From Orbilia blumenaviensis (lineage: Eukaryota; Ascomycota; Orbiliomycetes; Orbiliales; Orbiliaceae): DNA of 64,000 bases. Under the pieces are notes generated by a model. The model saw only the letters and a program-made list of their open reading frames with translations, did not search any database and had not been told where the DNA came from. A program made the translations under genes and the position numbers. The first letter of the stretch is position 1; each line of letters opens with the position of its first letter. Location: assembly GCA_036872755.1 (NCBI GenBank), contig JAVHNS010000017.1, positions 868,001 through 932,000 on the forward strand, in the 5' to 3' direction. This document shows positions 51,440 through 64,000 of this stretch, piece after piece.

Positions 51440-51790
51440 TTAAAAAAAAAATAAAAAAATAAATCATTTTATATATAACCAAAAATAAAATAATTAATAG
51501 TTATATAAATAGTTTTTCAATAAAAACCCACCCTATATATAATTAAAAGTAAAATAATTAATTAATATATATAATTATATATAAAATAACTAATTATTAT
51601 ATAAAAAATTATTTAATAAAAAGTTATTTTATATATGATTAAAAATAAAATAACTAATTATCATACATAATTATATGCAAAATAATTAATTATTATAATT
51701 TTTTATTAAAAACTTGAATTTATTTTATATATAATTAAAAATGAAATAATTGATTTATATATATTATTAAAATGATTCTACTATACTTTA
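51440..51790 (+). repeat. Satellite array, part 1 (units of about 100 bp)
   Basis: Recurring CCCTATATATAATTAAAA and AAAATAAAATAATTAATT blocks spaced about 98-100 bp. Clearly related to the larger array after 52495, from which it is separated by the 12-bp minisatellite. Confidence 0.75.
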
Positions 51791-51824
51791 TTATATTTAA
51801 AACTAACTAAGTATAATTAGGTTA

Positions 51825-52490
51825 TATTAAACTAGTTTATAAATTAATTAATAACTAATTTATAAATTAATTTAAGAATTAATTTGTGAATTAGCTTATA
51901 AACCAATTTGTAAATCAGTCTGTAAACCAGCTTATAAACCAACCTATAAATCAGTTTATAAACCAGTTTGTAAATCAGTTAATAATTAATTTGTGAATCA
52001 GTTTGTGAATTAGTTTGTAAATTAACTAATAACTAATTTGTAAATTATTTTATGAACTAGTCTATAAATTAGTTAGTAACCAGCCTATAAACCAGTTTGT
52101 GAACTAACTAGTAATCAGTTTGTAAACCAATTTGTGAACCAACTTGTGAATTAATTTACAAACCAATTAGTAGCCAGTTTATAAACCAATTTATAAATTA
52201 GTTTATGAATCAGTTTGCAAATTAGTTAATAACCAGTTTGTAAACTAGCCTATAAACCAGCTTATAAACTAATTAGTAATTAATTTGTAAACTAACTTGT
52301 GAATCAGTTTGTAAACCAGTTTACAAACTAGTTAATAATTAATTTGTAAACCAGTTTGTAAACCAGTTTGTGAATTAGTTAGTAATCAACCTGTGAACCA
52401 ATTTGTGAACTAGTTTGTAAATTAGCCTGTATACTAATTAATAACCAGCTTATAAACTAACTTATGAATTAGTTTATAAATTAATTTATT
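51825..52490 (+). repeat. 12-bp minisatellite nested in the satellite array
   Basis: About 50 units of the form AAAYCAGTTTGT with C/T and G/A variation, at times interrupted by TTAATAATTA-type 14-16 bp variants. Both orientations of G/A and C/T change occur among the units. Confidence 0.88.
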
Positions 52491-52494
52491 ATTA

Positions 52495-55400
52495 ATAAAA
52501 ATTTATCCTATATATAATTAAAAATAAAATAATTGATTTTTATATATAATCACACACAAAATAGTTAATTACTATATAAATAATATATTTATAATAATTC
52601 ATTTTATATATAATTAGAAATAAAATAATAAATTTTTATATATAATAATTATATACAAAATAGCTATTTTATAAAAATTTATTCTATATATACCAATAAC
52701 TTGAAATGAAATAATAAATTCTTATATATAATAGTTATATACAAAATGATTGTTTTATAAAGATTTACCCTATATATACCAATAATTAAAAATGAAATAA
52801 TAAATTATTATATATAATAATTATATATAAAATAATTAATTTTATAAAAATTTATTTTATATATACCAATAATTAAAAATAAAATAATTGATTATTATAT
52901 AAAGTTATATATAAGGTAATTAATTTTTAAATACTTACCCTATATATGTTAATAGTTAAAAATAAAATAATAAATTATTATATATAATAGTTATATATAA
53001 GATAGTTGTTTTATAAAGACTTATTTTATATATACCAATGATTAAAAATAAAATAATAAATTATTATATATAGTAATTATATATAAAATAATTATTTTAT
53101 AAAAATTTACTTTGTATATACTAATAATTAAAAATAAAATAATAAATTCTTATATATAATAATTATATGTAGGGTGATTAGTTTTATAAAAACTTACTTT
53201 ATATGTGCCAATAACTAAAAATAAAATAATAAATTATTATATATAATAGTTATATACAAAGTAATTACTTTATAAAAACTCACCCTATATATACCAGTAA
53301 TTAAAAATGAAATAATAAATTCTTATATATAATAGTCATATACAAAATAATTAATTTTATAAAGACTTATTTTGTATATATTAATAATTAAAAATAAAAT
53401 AATAAATTTTTATATATAATAATCATATACAAAATAATTAATTTTATAAAAACTTACCTTATATATACTAATAACTAAAAATAAAATAATAAATTATTAT
53501 ATATAATAATCATATACAAAATAATTGCTTTATAAAGATTTATCTTATATATACCAATAATTAAAAATAAAATAATAAATTCTTATATATAATAATCATA
53601 TGCAAAATAATTAATTTTATAAAAACTTATCTTGTATATATTAATAATTAGAAATAAAATAATAAATTATTATATATAATAATTATATATAGGGTGACTA
53701 CTTTATAAAAACTCACCCTATATGTGTCAGTGATTAGAAATAAAATAATAAATTATTGTATATAATAATTATATATAAGGTAGTTATTTTATAAAAATTT
53801 ATCCTATATATGTTATTAACTAAAAATGAAATAATAAATTATTGTATATAATAATTATATACAAGGTGATTGTTTTATAAATATTTACCCTATATGTGCT
53901 AGTGGTTAGAAATAAAATAATAAATTTTTATATATAATAGTTATATGCAAAATGATTGTTTTATAAATATTTATTTTGTATATATTAATAACTAAAAATA
54001 AAATAATTGATTATTATATAAAATCATATATAAGGTAATTAATTTTTGAATATTCATTTTGTATATACTAATAATTAAAAATAAAATAATAAATTATTAT
54101 ATATAATAATCATATACAAAATAATTATTTTATTAATACTTATTTTATATATATTAATAATTAAAAATAAAATAATTAATTATTATATAAAATTATATAC
54201 AAAATAATAAATTTTTAAATATTTATTTTATATATATTAATAATTAAAAATAAAATAATTAATTATTATATAATATTATATATAAAATAATTAATTTTTA
54301 AATATTTATTTTATATATATTAGTAATTAAAAATAAAATAATAAATTCTTATATATAATAATTATATATAAAATAATTAATTTTATAAAAATTTATCTTA
54401 TATATGTCAATAATTAAAATTATTATATATAATAATCATATATAAAATTGTTAGTTTTATAAAAACTCATTTTATATATGCTAATAATTAAAAATAAAAT
54501 AATAAATTATTATATATAATAATTATATATAAAATAACTACTTTATAAATACTCACCCTATATATGCCACTAATTAAAAATGAAATAATAAATTATTATA
54601 TATAACAATTATATACAAAATAACTACTTTATAAATACTCACCCTATATATGCCAATAACTAAAAATAAAATAATAAATTCTTATATATAATAATTATAT
54701 ACAAAATAATTATTTTATAAATATTTATCCTATATATACCAGTAGCTAAAAATAAAATAATAAATTCTTATATATAGTAATCATATACAAAATAACTATT
54801 TTATAAATATTCACCCTATATATATCAGTAATTAAAAATAAAATAATTAATTATTATATAAAATCATATATAAAATAATTAATTTTTAAATACTCACCCT
54901 ATATATACTAATAATTAAAAATAAAATAATAAATTATTATGTATAATAATTATATATAAAATAATTACTTTATAAATACTTATTCTATATATACCAATAA
55001 CTAAAAATAAAATAATAAATTATTATATATAATAATCATATACAAAGTAGCTACTTTATAAATATTTACCCTATATATACCAATAATTAAAAATAAAATA
55101 ACCAATTATTATATAAAATTATATACAAAATAATTAATTTTTAAATATTTATTTTATATATACCACTAACTAAAAATAAAATAATAAATTATTATATATA
55201 ATAATCATATATAAGATAATTATTTTATAAATACTCACCCTATATATGCCAATAACTAAAAATAAAATAATTGATTATTATATAAAGTCATATACAAAAT
55301 AATTAATTTTTAAATACTCACCCTATATATACCAATAATTAGAAATAAAATAATAAATTATTATATATAATAATTATATACAAAGTAGTTGTTTTATAAA

Positions 55401-55629
55401 AACTCACCCTATATATGCCAGTAATCAAAAATAAAATAATAAATTCTTATATATAATAATCATATATAGGGTAGTTAATTTTATAAATATTCATTTTATA
55501 TATACCAGTAATCAAAAATAAAATAATAAATTCTTATATATAATAATTATATGTAAAATAATTAATTTTATAAATACTTATTTTATATATATTAATAATT
55601 AAAAATAAAATAATAAATTATTATATATA
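52495..55629 (+). repeat. Satellite array, part 2 (85-bp units, about 35 copies)
   Basis: Each unit has CACCCTATATATACCAATAA, then AAAATAAAATAATAAATT, then the near-palindrome TTATTATATATAATAAT, then ATATACAAAATAATT and TTTATAAAAACT. Measured spacings are about 84-87 bp with occasional longer variants using ATTATTATATAAAATTATAT. It ends abruptly at the LTR start at 55630. Confidence 0.92.
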
Positions 55630-56196
55630 TATCACGGTTAGCTAGATTAGGTATATTTTGGCATATTAAACATAAATTTGTTTAACTTTGGGTTCAATTT
55701 ACAAATCAGATTTACAATATAAATATTTAGATTATAAATTTGGGAGTGAATTAGATTAAAATTAAATTATTTGTAAATGTGTTATATTAATAATATATTT
55801 CCAGAATAAATTATACATGAAGTGTTATATATAACTTGGTGCGTTATGTATATATAATATTTATTTAAATATATAATATTTAAAATTTATAAATGATTTA
55901 TATTTGTATGGATGATGTTTATGTATATAAGAATTTTTGAATAATAGTAGTTTTAAAATTTTTTTTTAAATTTTATTAATTAACTTATTAATATTTAATA
56001 TATTTTGTTTACTATTTTTATTTATTGAATTTAGTATATTTTTATTAGGAGTTATATTATTTAATATTTTTATATTTAATTTAGTTTATTTTGAGAGAAT
56101 AATTTAAATATTTTAGATTGAAAATATGATTAGTTAAAGAATATTAAATTGTTTTAGGAATTTTTTATTTAAGAAATATTTAAAATAAATATAATA
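55630..56196 (+). repeat. 5' LTR of chromovirus copy 2
   Basis: 567 bp, starts TATCACGGTTAGC (TGTCACGGCC in copy 1) and ends ATAATA before the shared TTTTAACCAATC. The segment about 60-230 bases in differs from copy 1 more than RIP explains, so the two copies may be LTR variants. Confidence 0.85.
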
Positions 56197-57179
56197 TTTT
56201 AACCAATCCAATTTTTAATAATAAAACAAAAATTATATGTTAAATAATAATAATAATACTAAATATTATAATTTTTATAACATTATTTATAAAATAAAAA
56301 ATAATTTCTTTAATAAAATAATATATTTATCAATTATAACTTAAAATTAATAAATATAAATAAAAAAATTATTTATAAAATAAATTAAATTATTCTTTTT
56401 AAAACTAATTACTAATAGTGAAAATTTAAAATTAATATAAATTAATAATTTATCCAAATAATATAAAAATATTAAATACATCAACGTTATAATTAAAATA
56501 CAACCAATATTAAATTATTTTTAAAAACATGAATAATTACTTAACATAATATTAAACTTACTTAATATAATAACCAACATAAAAAAACTTTTAAATAAAC
56601 AAATTCCACCAACTATAAAAAATCTTATAATGAAAATAATTATTTTAAAAATAAAATATAAATAAATTATTATAAATAAAAAAAAAACATTTTTATAAAA
56701 ACAATTAAAATATAAAATTTTTAAAATAAATTATAATAAAAAAAAAATCAAAATTAGTATTAATAAAATATTTAAAATTAAAAATTTAATAAAATATTTT
56801 AATAAATTTAAAAAAATTAATTATTTTTTCCACCAATTTTTAATTTATTTTAAAATATAAAATAATAGATTTTTAAATAATAAATTTAAGGTTATTTTTG
56901 TAAAAATGTATTTGGAAGATTTAATTTTTTAAGCATTTATTAATTATAATAATTATTATGTTAAGAATGGGATTGTTTTTGATGTTTATATTTTTAAAAT
57001 TATGATGAATTTTGAGGAATTTATTATATTTTTTAAATAATAATATAAAAAAAATAATAAAGTTAATAAAATTTGTAAAGATTTTAAAAAATTTAAATAA
57101 ATTAATTTAACTTATAAATATTTTTATAAATTTAATTAAATTATTTTTTTTATTGAATAAGATGAATTTAATATTACTT

Positions 57180-58620
57180 ATTAAATCCAAAAAAAATTAA
57201 AACTAAAATTAAAAATTCAAGTTTTTTTTAGAAAACAATAATTTGGAAAATTTTTAAAATAAATGGAAATACAAAAAATAATTATTAAAATTAATGACAT
57301 TTATTAACATAACAAATATGATTAAAAAAAGAAAAATTTTTATAATTATGATTTTAAAAAAGATAAGAATAAGGGGAAGGTATTTTAAAATTAAAATAAT
57401 AAAAAAAACAAAAACTAATGTAAAAATAAGGATGGGAGTTTTATTTTAAATAAGATTTTTGGGTTAGTTTTTATGGATTTTAATATAATTTGATATAATT
57501 ATTTGTATAATAAGGAGTTTAAAAAACCAAAATTTAATAACTTTATTTATTATAATTATAATAAATTAGGATATATTATTAAAAATTACAAAGAGTTATA
57601 ACAAAATAATATATTTTAATAATGTAAAAATATTAGATTTATGAATACTAACTTTTTATTATTATTTATTATAAAAAAAGTTTAAATGATATATTAATCT
57701 ATTTTTTAAAAAATTGAATAATTTTAGTAGTAAATTTTTAAGTAAATTTTAAATTGCTTAATTATTTTTAATTAATTTATAAATATTTTTAAATTTATTA
57801 TTTAAGAAGAAGAGATTGGATTTAAAGTTATTTTAGTTATTTATGATTTAATTTTTTAAAAATATTATTGGTTTTAAAACAATCCAACGTCTAAAATTTA
57901 TTTAAATTATGAAAAATGTTTTAATGGAAAATTTTTTTAAAAATATATATTTAAAAAAATTTATTATACCCGCCTAATTTATATTGATTTTATATTATAA
58001 AATTTTAAAGTTTATTTATAATCTACTAATATAATAAAAAATTTTTTTATTAAAATAAATTTATTATTTGTTTATAATTAAATTTTTTATAGATAAAAAG
58101 ATTTTTTTATAGAATATTTAAATAATGAAGAGAAAACTTATAAAGAAATTTTTTTTAGCTTTTTAATTATGTTTTACAAAAACTAAAATAATGATGAAGC
58201 TTTTGTTTTTGAAACCTACATTAACAATATAATTCCTATAGAATTTGAAGAAAAACAAGTTTGATGTATGAATTATCAACAAAAAACCCACAATTAACAT
58301 AATAATTACAACCATACAATTTAAAATCAATCAAACCTTAAATATCTAAACTATTATACTACTTTCACTATTAAATATACCAAATACAAATATATTAAAA
58401 ACCAAAAATAGCTTTTTTTTAAAAAATATTAAAACACTTTCTTTTATATTAATAATAACCTCCATAAAATCAATTTTATAAAAAATTAAAAAATTTATTA
58501 TAAAAAAATTAAAAATATCAATTTTCTTATTATCTATAAATAAACTAATAAAATTAAATACATTACTTTAAAATATTAAAAAATTATTTTTAATTATTAC
58601 TTATATAAAAATTAATTTTT
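57180..58620 (+). pseudogene. Gag remnant with CCHC zinc knuckle, copy 2
   Basis: Zinc knuckle at 57548-57589 reads Y-x2-Y-N-K-L-G-Y-x4-Y, keeping the Gly before the former His that copy 1 has lost. The same frame continues with long protein-like text (for example NNEEKTYKEIFFSFLIMFYK at about 58120-58180 and NDEAFVFETYINNIIPIEF at about 58190-58245) to at least 58500. The segment after the knuckle is not a domain I recognise. Confidence 0.65.
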
Positions 58621-59404
58621 AAATATAAAATTTTACAACCACGCTTTTTATCTTTACAATTTTTACTATAATAAATAAAACTTATACATTAGATATTTTA
58701 ATTTCATTTAATTTATTTTTTATAATCTTAATACCTTTTTTAATTACAAAAAATATTTTTATCAATATCCTTTTCAAACCATCATTTAATTTTTAACTCA
58801 CCAAAATATTTATATTATTTAATTTAACACTAATTATAAAGAAAAAATTATAAAATATTATAGAAAAAACAAATATTATTATATAATTAATACCAAATAT
58901 ATTATCAAACACAACTTGATTAAAAAGAAAAATTATTAATATTAATTTTACAAAAAACCAACTATTTATTTATTTTATAAAAAATATGATTTTTATATTA
59001 ATTATATTTAAAAATATATTATTTTTACTAAAAATTTTTATATCCTAAAAATTAAATTAAATATTTAAAATATAAAATAATAATATATATATTATTAAAA
59101 TTTTATTTTTAACATTTAACTTAACTTTAAACATTATTTCTAAAATAATTATTTTAACTATAAATAAAATAACCCTATTTTACTTTATTATTAATTTAAA
59201 ATTATTAATTTTAAACGAGATTATTTTAAACCAAAATTTAATAGATTTTTCTATATTAACAAAATTAAATTTATTAATGTTTATGGAAAAATAAATATAA
59301 AAAAAAAAAATTAAAAAAATTTTAGGATTTGATATCGTTTGAAAAATCCAAATTACGTATTATTAAAAATGGATTATTTAAATAATTTTCTTTATAGTTA
59401 ACCA

Positions 59405-62400
59405 AAAATTATTTTTTTTTATTAATTAATATTAATGGAAATTTTAATACGTTTTTATTAGATTGTGAAATAGAAGATTTATTTATTTATTTTAAAATTG
59501 TTAAATAATTTAATTTATTTTATATTTAAAAATTTTAAAAAATATATATTATTATTTTTGATAATAACTTTTTTAAAATAATTATTTATAAAATTATTTT
59601 TATTTTTTTTATAAATAAATATTTAAAAATAATTATAATGGATATTTTAGAGATTTTTTATGAATTAATTCTTAAATTTCTTTAATTAAAAAAACATAAT
59701 TTAAGTATTAATTGGAGAATTTGTTATTTTAAGTTTTTAAGATATAATTATAAAAAGATTTATTTTAAGATTTAATTAAATAATTAATTTTTAAAAAAAA
59801 TTTATTATTAATTTATTTAATATATGTTATAAAAAAAAATTAATAATTGCTTTTAAAACAAACTCTATTTTATAAGATATATTTTTCTCAAAATACAAAA
59901 AATTAATAAAAAAAAAAAAAAAATTCCAAATTAAATTCTCAAAAATAATAAATTAGTTTTTTAACCCCCAAATAAATAGAATTTTTTACCAAAAATCAAT
60001 TAATTTACATATTATATTCCTCTAAAAAAAGGAACTCAACCGAAATTTCTATTTATATATACATATATAAAAAAAAAAACTACAACTCTACAAAAATACA
60101 TTAATAAAAACTTTTACAATAAATTTATTTAATTTTTTAACTTATTTGTAGGATATTTTATATTATTTATATTAAAATTTAATAAAAAATTACAAATATA
60201 TATTAATTACAAAAATTTAAATAATATTACAATTAAAAATATTAAATTTTTATTATTAATAAATAAATTTTTTAATTATTTAACAAATATAAATTATTTT
60301 ATTAAATTAAATATTATTAATATTTATTATAATATTAAAATAAATTTAAGAAAAAAATAAAAAACAACTTTTTAATATTACTATAATTTATTTAAATATT
60401 TAATTATATTATTCAAATTAATTAATGTATTAATTTTATTTTAAACTTTTATAAATTATATATTTTAAAAATATATAAATATTATTTGTGTTATTTATTT
60501 AAATAATATTTTAATTTTTAACAAAATACTGAAAAAATATAAAAAAAATATTAATATAATATTAAAATTTTTTTAAAATTATAATTTATGTATGGTACTA
60601 GATAAATTAGAATTTATTATTATTGAATACAAATTCTTAAAAACCATAATTATTTTGAATAGAATTAAGATAAATTTTAAAAAAATTTAAATTATTTAAA
60701 ATTAGCTTTTATTTAAAAATATCAAAAAAATATAATTATTTTTTAAATTTTACAATTATTATTAATAATTTATTTAAAAATATAGTTTTATATTAATAAT
60801 ATTTTTTAAACTTATTAAAAAATAATTAAAATTTAAAATAATATCTAAAAAAATTTAAACTTTTGAAATTTTTAAAAAATTATTTATTTTCACCCTTATT
60901 CTTAAATTTTACAACTCAAAACTTTCTATCAAAATTAAAACCAACGCTTTTATAATAACATTAGAAACCTATTTATTTTAACTTTATAAAAATAAATAAT
61001 AATATTTTATTACCTACATTTCTCACAAATTCAACACTACGCAACTACAATATATTATTTATAATAAAAAATTAATAACTATTATAAAAATATATCAAAA
61101 ATAATACATTTACCTTTAAAATAAAAAATTTTTTATAATTTTATTTAATTATAAAAACTTTATTTATTTTTTAATTATAAAAAAATTTAATAAACAACAA
61201 GTTTAATAATAAAAACTCCTTAATAAATATAATATAAAAATAATATATTTTAAAAAAAAAAAAAATATTTTTATAAATATAATAAATAAAAAACCAAACC
61301 TTATTAAAAACATTAAACCTAATAAAAAAATAATTTTTAAATATAATAATATTAAAAATTAGATTTTTATTAATAAATTTCTAAATTTGATAGAATATAA
61401 TATTAAAAATAATTTTTAATAAAAAATCTTTAAAGTTTATAAACAAAATTTTATTGTATAATAAATCTTAAAAAAAAAAAATATATTTTTTTATTTTAAA
61501 TTAATTAATAAAATTATTATGTTTCAAAATTTATTTTATATTTTAATTAAGAAATTTTAAAAAAAATTTATTTTTTTATATTATGATTATTTAGTTTATG
61601 GTTATTTTAAAATTGATTGTATTTAGGAGTTTATCACAAAAACTTATTTCTGGTTTTAGATGAGAAAGTAAATTAAAAAATATATTAAAATTTACAATTT
61701 TTATTATAAAAATAAATTTAATTAATATAAATTTTATAAAATTTTTCAATTACATAATATATTGAATATATTTTTCAAAATTATTATTTATAATTTTATA
61801 TAAGGAATATTTTTAGTATAAAATTTTTTTATTAATAAGTTGTATAATAAAATATTAATTATTATAAACAAATTAACAAAAATTATTATTTTTATCTTAT
61901 AAAATAGTTAATAAAAAGTTAAAAAATTATAATAAGTTTATTATAATTATATTTTTTTTAAATATAGAATTTAATAAAAATATATTTTTGATTATAATTT
62001 TTTTTTTATAAATAAATATTAATAATTAATTATAAACCAAATTAGTATTAAATTAAATATTATAATTAAAAATTATATTTAAATAAACAAAATTTTTAAA
62101 AAATTTATTTAAATTTTTAAAATTTATTTTTAAAATTTTTTTAATTATATTTAAAATAATTAAATATTTTTTCTATTTATAACAAAATTTATTTATAATA
62201 TTTTTTAATATTTAATTATTAAATATATTTTGTATAAAATATTAAAAAAATAGATGCTTAAAACTATTCTTTTTTTTTTTATATTGAAAAAAATTATTTT
62301 TAAAATTAAAAAACATATAAAATCAATAAAAAATATTTATAATATTTTTATAAAAAATTTTTAATTTTTATAAAAAAAAATAAATTATTATTATAATAAA

Positions 62401-62860
62401 TAATAAAAGAAAGTTTTAAATTTTAAAAAAAAAAATAAAATATATTTATTTATATAAAACTTAAAAATCAAATAATTTAATAAAAAACTTAATTTTTAAA
62501 AATTTAATTTATATATAATTAAAAAAAAACTTAAAAAATATTATTTTAAACTTAATATACTTAAACTAATACAAATATATAAAATATTTCATATTTTAAT
62601 CTTAAAAAAAATTTTTTTAAAATTTAAAAAAAATTTAAACAAAATTAAAATTAAATATGATGATTATACAGAATATAAAATTAAAAGAATTTTTAATAAA
62701 TTTAATAATAATAATGAATATTTTATTCATTAAATTATTTTTTATAAATTAAAAAATAATTTTTAGTAATTAAAAAAAAATATTTTATTATAAATTATAT
62801 AGGATTATTTTAAAAATAAAAACTTATTTTATTAATTTAATATTTTTACATTTAAATAAA
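59405..62860 (+). pseudogene. Pol remnant: protease to chromodomain, copy 2
   Basis: Protease: L-D-C-E at 59458-59469 (copy 1 D-Y-G), so the two copies together indicate a D-C-G type site. RT: Y-L-N-N at 60496-60507. Chromodomain: EYKIKRIFNK at 62671-62700, then a degraded tail. Protease, RT and chromodomain share one frame, so no net frameshift has occurred in pol, unlike copy 1. Gag is in another frame (pol is -1 relative to gag) in both copies. All catalytic motifs carry transition changes or stops. Confidence 0.85.
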
Positions 62861-64000
62861 AATAAGGAAAATTTAAGAAAAATAGAGATTAACATATTTT
62901 ATAAATTTTTAATTTATAAAAATATAGTTTTTTTATTTAATTAATTTTTATATTTATAAATTTTTTTTATAAACATTTATTTTTATAAATATATAATTTG
63001 AATAAATATTTATAATATTATTTATTTAATTATTTTTTAATTTTTTTCAAATATTTTATTTTTTTAATTAATAGAACCCTGTATTCTAATAATATTAATA
63101 AATGATTATATAAAAATTATATTAATAAAACAATACTATGAATTATTGAAATTAATGATTTAATATAAATTATAACAAAATAATAAAATATAATTTAATT
63201 TAAAAATAAAAAATTATAAATATATAACAAAAAACCAACCAAAATTTTAAATAATATTCTAAAAAAAATCTTTTATAAAAAATGTAAAATAATTTTCATT
63301 TTATTTAATAAAAAAATTTATTGTATTTGTTGGGATATTATAAAAAAAATTAAATATTTTATTAAACGTTGATGAATTTTTATTAGTTTCTTCCTCAATA
63401 ATTAAATTATTTTTAAATATTATATTATTTTTTATAATTCTTTATTTTTTATAAAAAAAAAATTTTTAATATTTTTATACGATTATTAAAGTTTTAGTAA
63501 ATTAATGTTTTAATTTAATTACAATAGTGTTGAATTTAATTAAAAATTTTATAAATTTTATTTAATTTTTAATAATTTTTTGATATACTATTTTATATTG
63601 AATAGAAGTTTTTTCTAATTTTTTAAATTTTTTGTTTTGAATTTCCGTAATATGATTTATTAAAGATTTTGGATTAAAAATATTTTATAAAGTGGAGAAA
63701 AATAAAAATTATTTACAAAAAATTGTATTGTATTTTCTTATTTTATTTTGTTTATGATAGATTTTATATTTAATACTTTTTTCTAATATAATATAAATAT
63801 AACTATTCGTGATGTAGTATAAACACAAAACTGTAGTTTTTAAACTTTTTAATTTGAATTGTTTAAAAAAAATAGTTTTTTTTTATTTTACTTAAACACA
63901 ATTCTCTAATCTTCTTTTAAATTTTTAAATTGTGCTTCATTATATAATCAAAATAAAAAATTTAATATTATTTTGTATATATAAAAAAATATTTTATAAT

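Larger units (their letters stand above)
55630..64000 (+). mobile_element. Ty3/Gypsy chromovirus, copy 2 (3' end beyond the right edge)
   Basis: Matches copy 1 throughout at a nearly constant offset of about 50.1 kb. The window ends at a point equal to about 13890 of copy 1, so only about 270 bp of interior and the 3' LTR are outside. It is inserted at the end of the 85-bp satellite array. Differences from copy 1 are nearly all transitions; indels are few. Inactivated by RIP. Confidence 0.93.

Noticed and set aside
51825..52490. CRISPR-like array
   Set aside because: Head-to-tail 12-bp units with no spacers; eukaryotic context.
3445..64000. Mitochondrial or Plasmodium-like genome
   Set aside because: The extreme A+T is explained by transition mutation of recognisable nuclear retroelements next to a normal-GC fungal gene pair with nuclear introns.

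Overview
The window looks like nuclear DNA of a filamentous ascomycete (Pezizomycotina). It has a short gene-bearing edge (about 1-3444) of normal composition, followed by about 60 kb of extremely A+T-rich, essentially gene-free DNA. The genes have short introns with fungal signals (a CTAAC-type branch site and YAG acceptors), and one belongs to a fungal C2H2 family. The A+T-rich part has the signature of repeat-induced point mutation (RIP). Paired repeats differ almost only by C-to-T and G-to-A changes, and the stops in old reading frames are those reachable from CAA, CAG, CGA or TGG.

Layout: 1-760 holds the 5' part of a minus-strand two-exon gene that runs off the left edge. 761-1102 is a divergent promoter. 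1103-3444 is a three-exon C2H2 gene encoding 728 residues with predicted membrane segments near its C-terminus. At 3445 the composition falls abruptly. 3897-15628 is a duplicated unit ('unit X') split by a complete Ty3/Gypsy chromovirus (5528-14717, two 557-bp LTRs, 5-bp target duplication ATTAT). The intact second copy of X, at 42069-44605, supplies the empty insertion site. X carries a RIP-ruined long reading frame resembling a large fungal family that I associate with telomere-linked, RecQ-like helicase proteins. 15629-15790 is a small island of normal GC. From 16.5 to 19.8 kb lie degenerate tandem repeats (about 215 bp and 21 bp) and a GACA/GATA microsatellite. 19.8-42 kb is featureless A+T-rich DNA with homopolymer, purine-rich and 45-bp repeat tracts. 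47.3-55.6 kb is a series of tandem arrays (78, 55, about 250, 12 and 85-100 bp). From 55630 to the right edge is a second copy of the same chromovirus, inserted at the end of the 85-bp array and lacking its 3' LTR only because the window stops.

Apart from the two left-edge genes I see no intact gene, no tRNA or rRNA, and no CRISPR array. The region reads as a RIP-silenced heterochromatic block of the subtelomeric or pericentromeric kind. Its main interest is the readable history of nested insertion, strand-partitioned RIP mutation, and the exact match between duplication boundaries and mutation boundaries. I did not find a convincing new functional system. The least explained items are the long coding-like segment between gag zinc knuckle and protease in the retroelement, and the identity of unit X.
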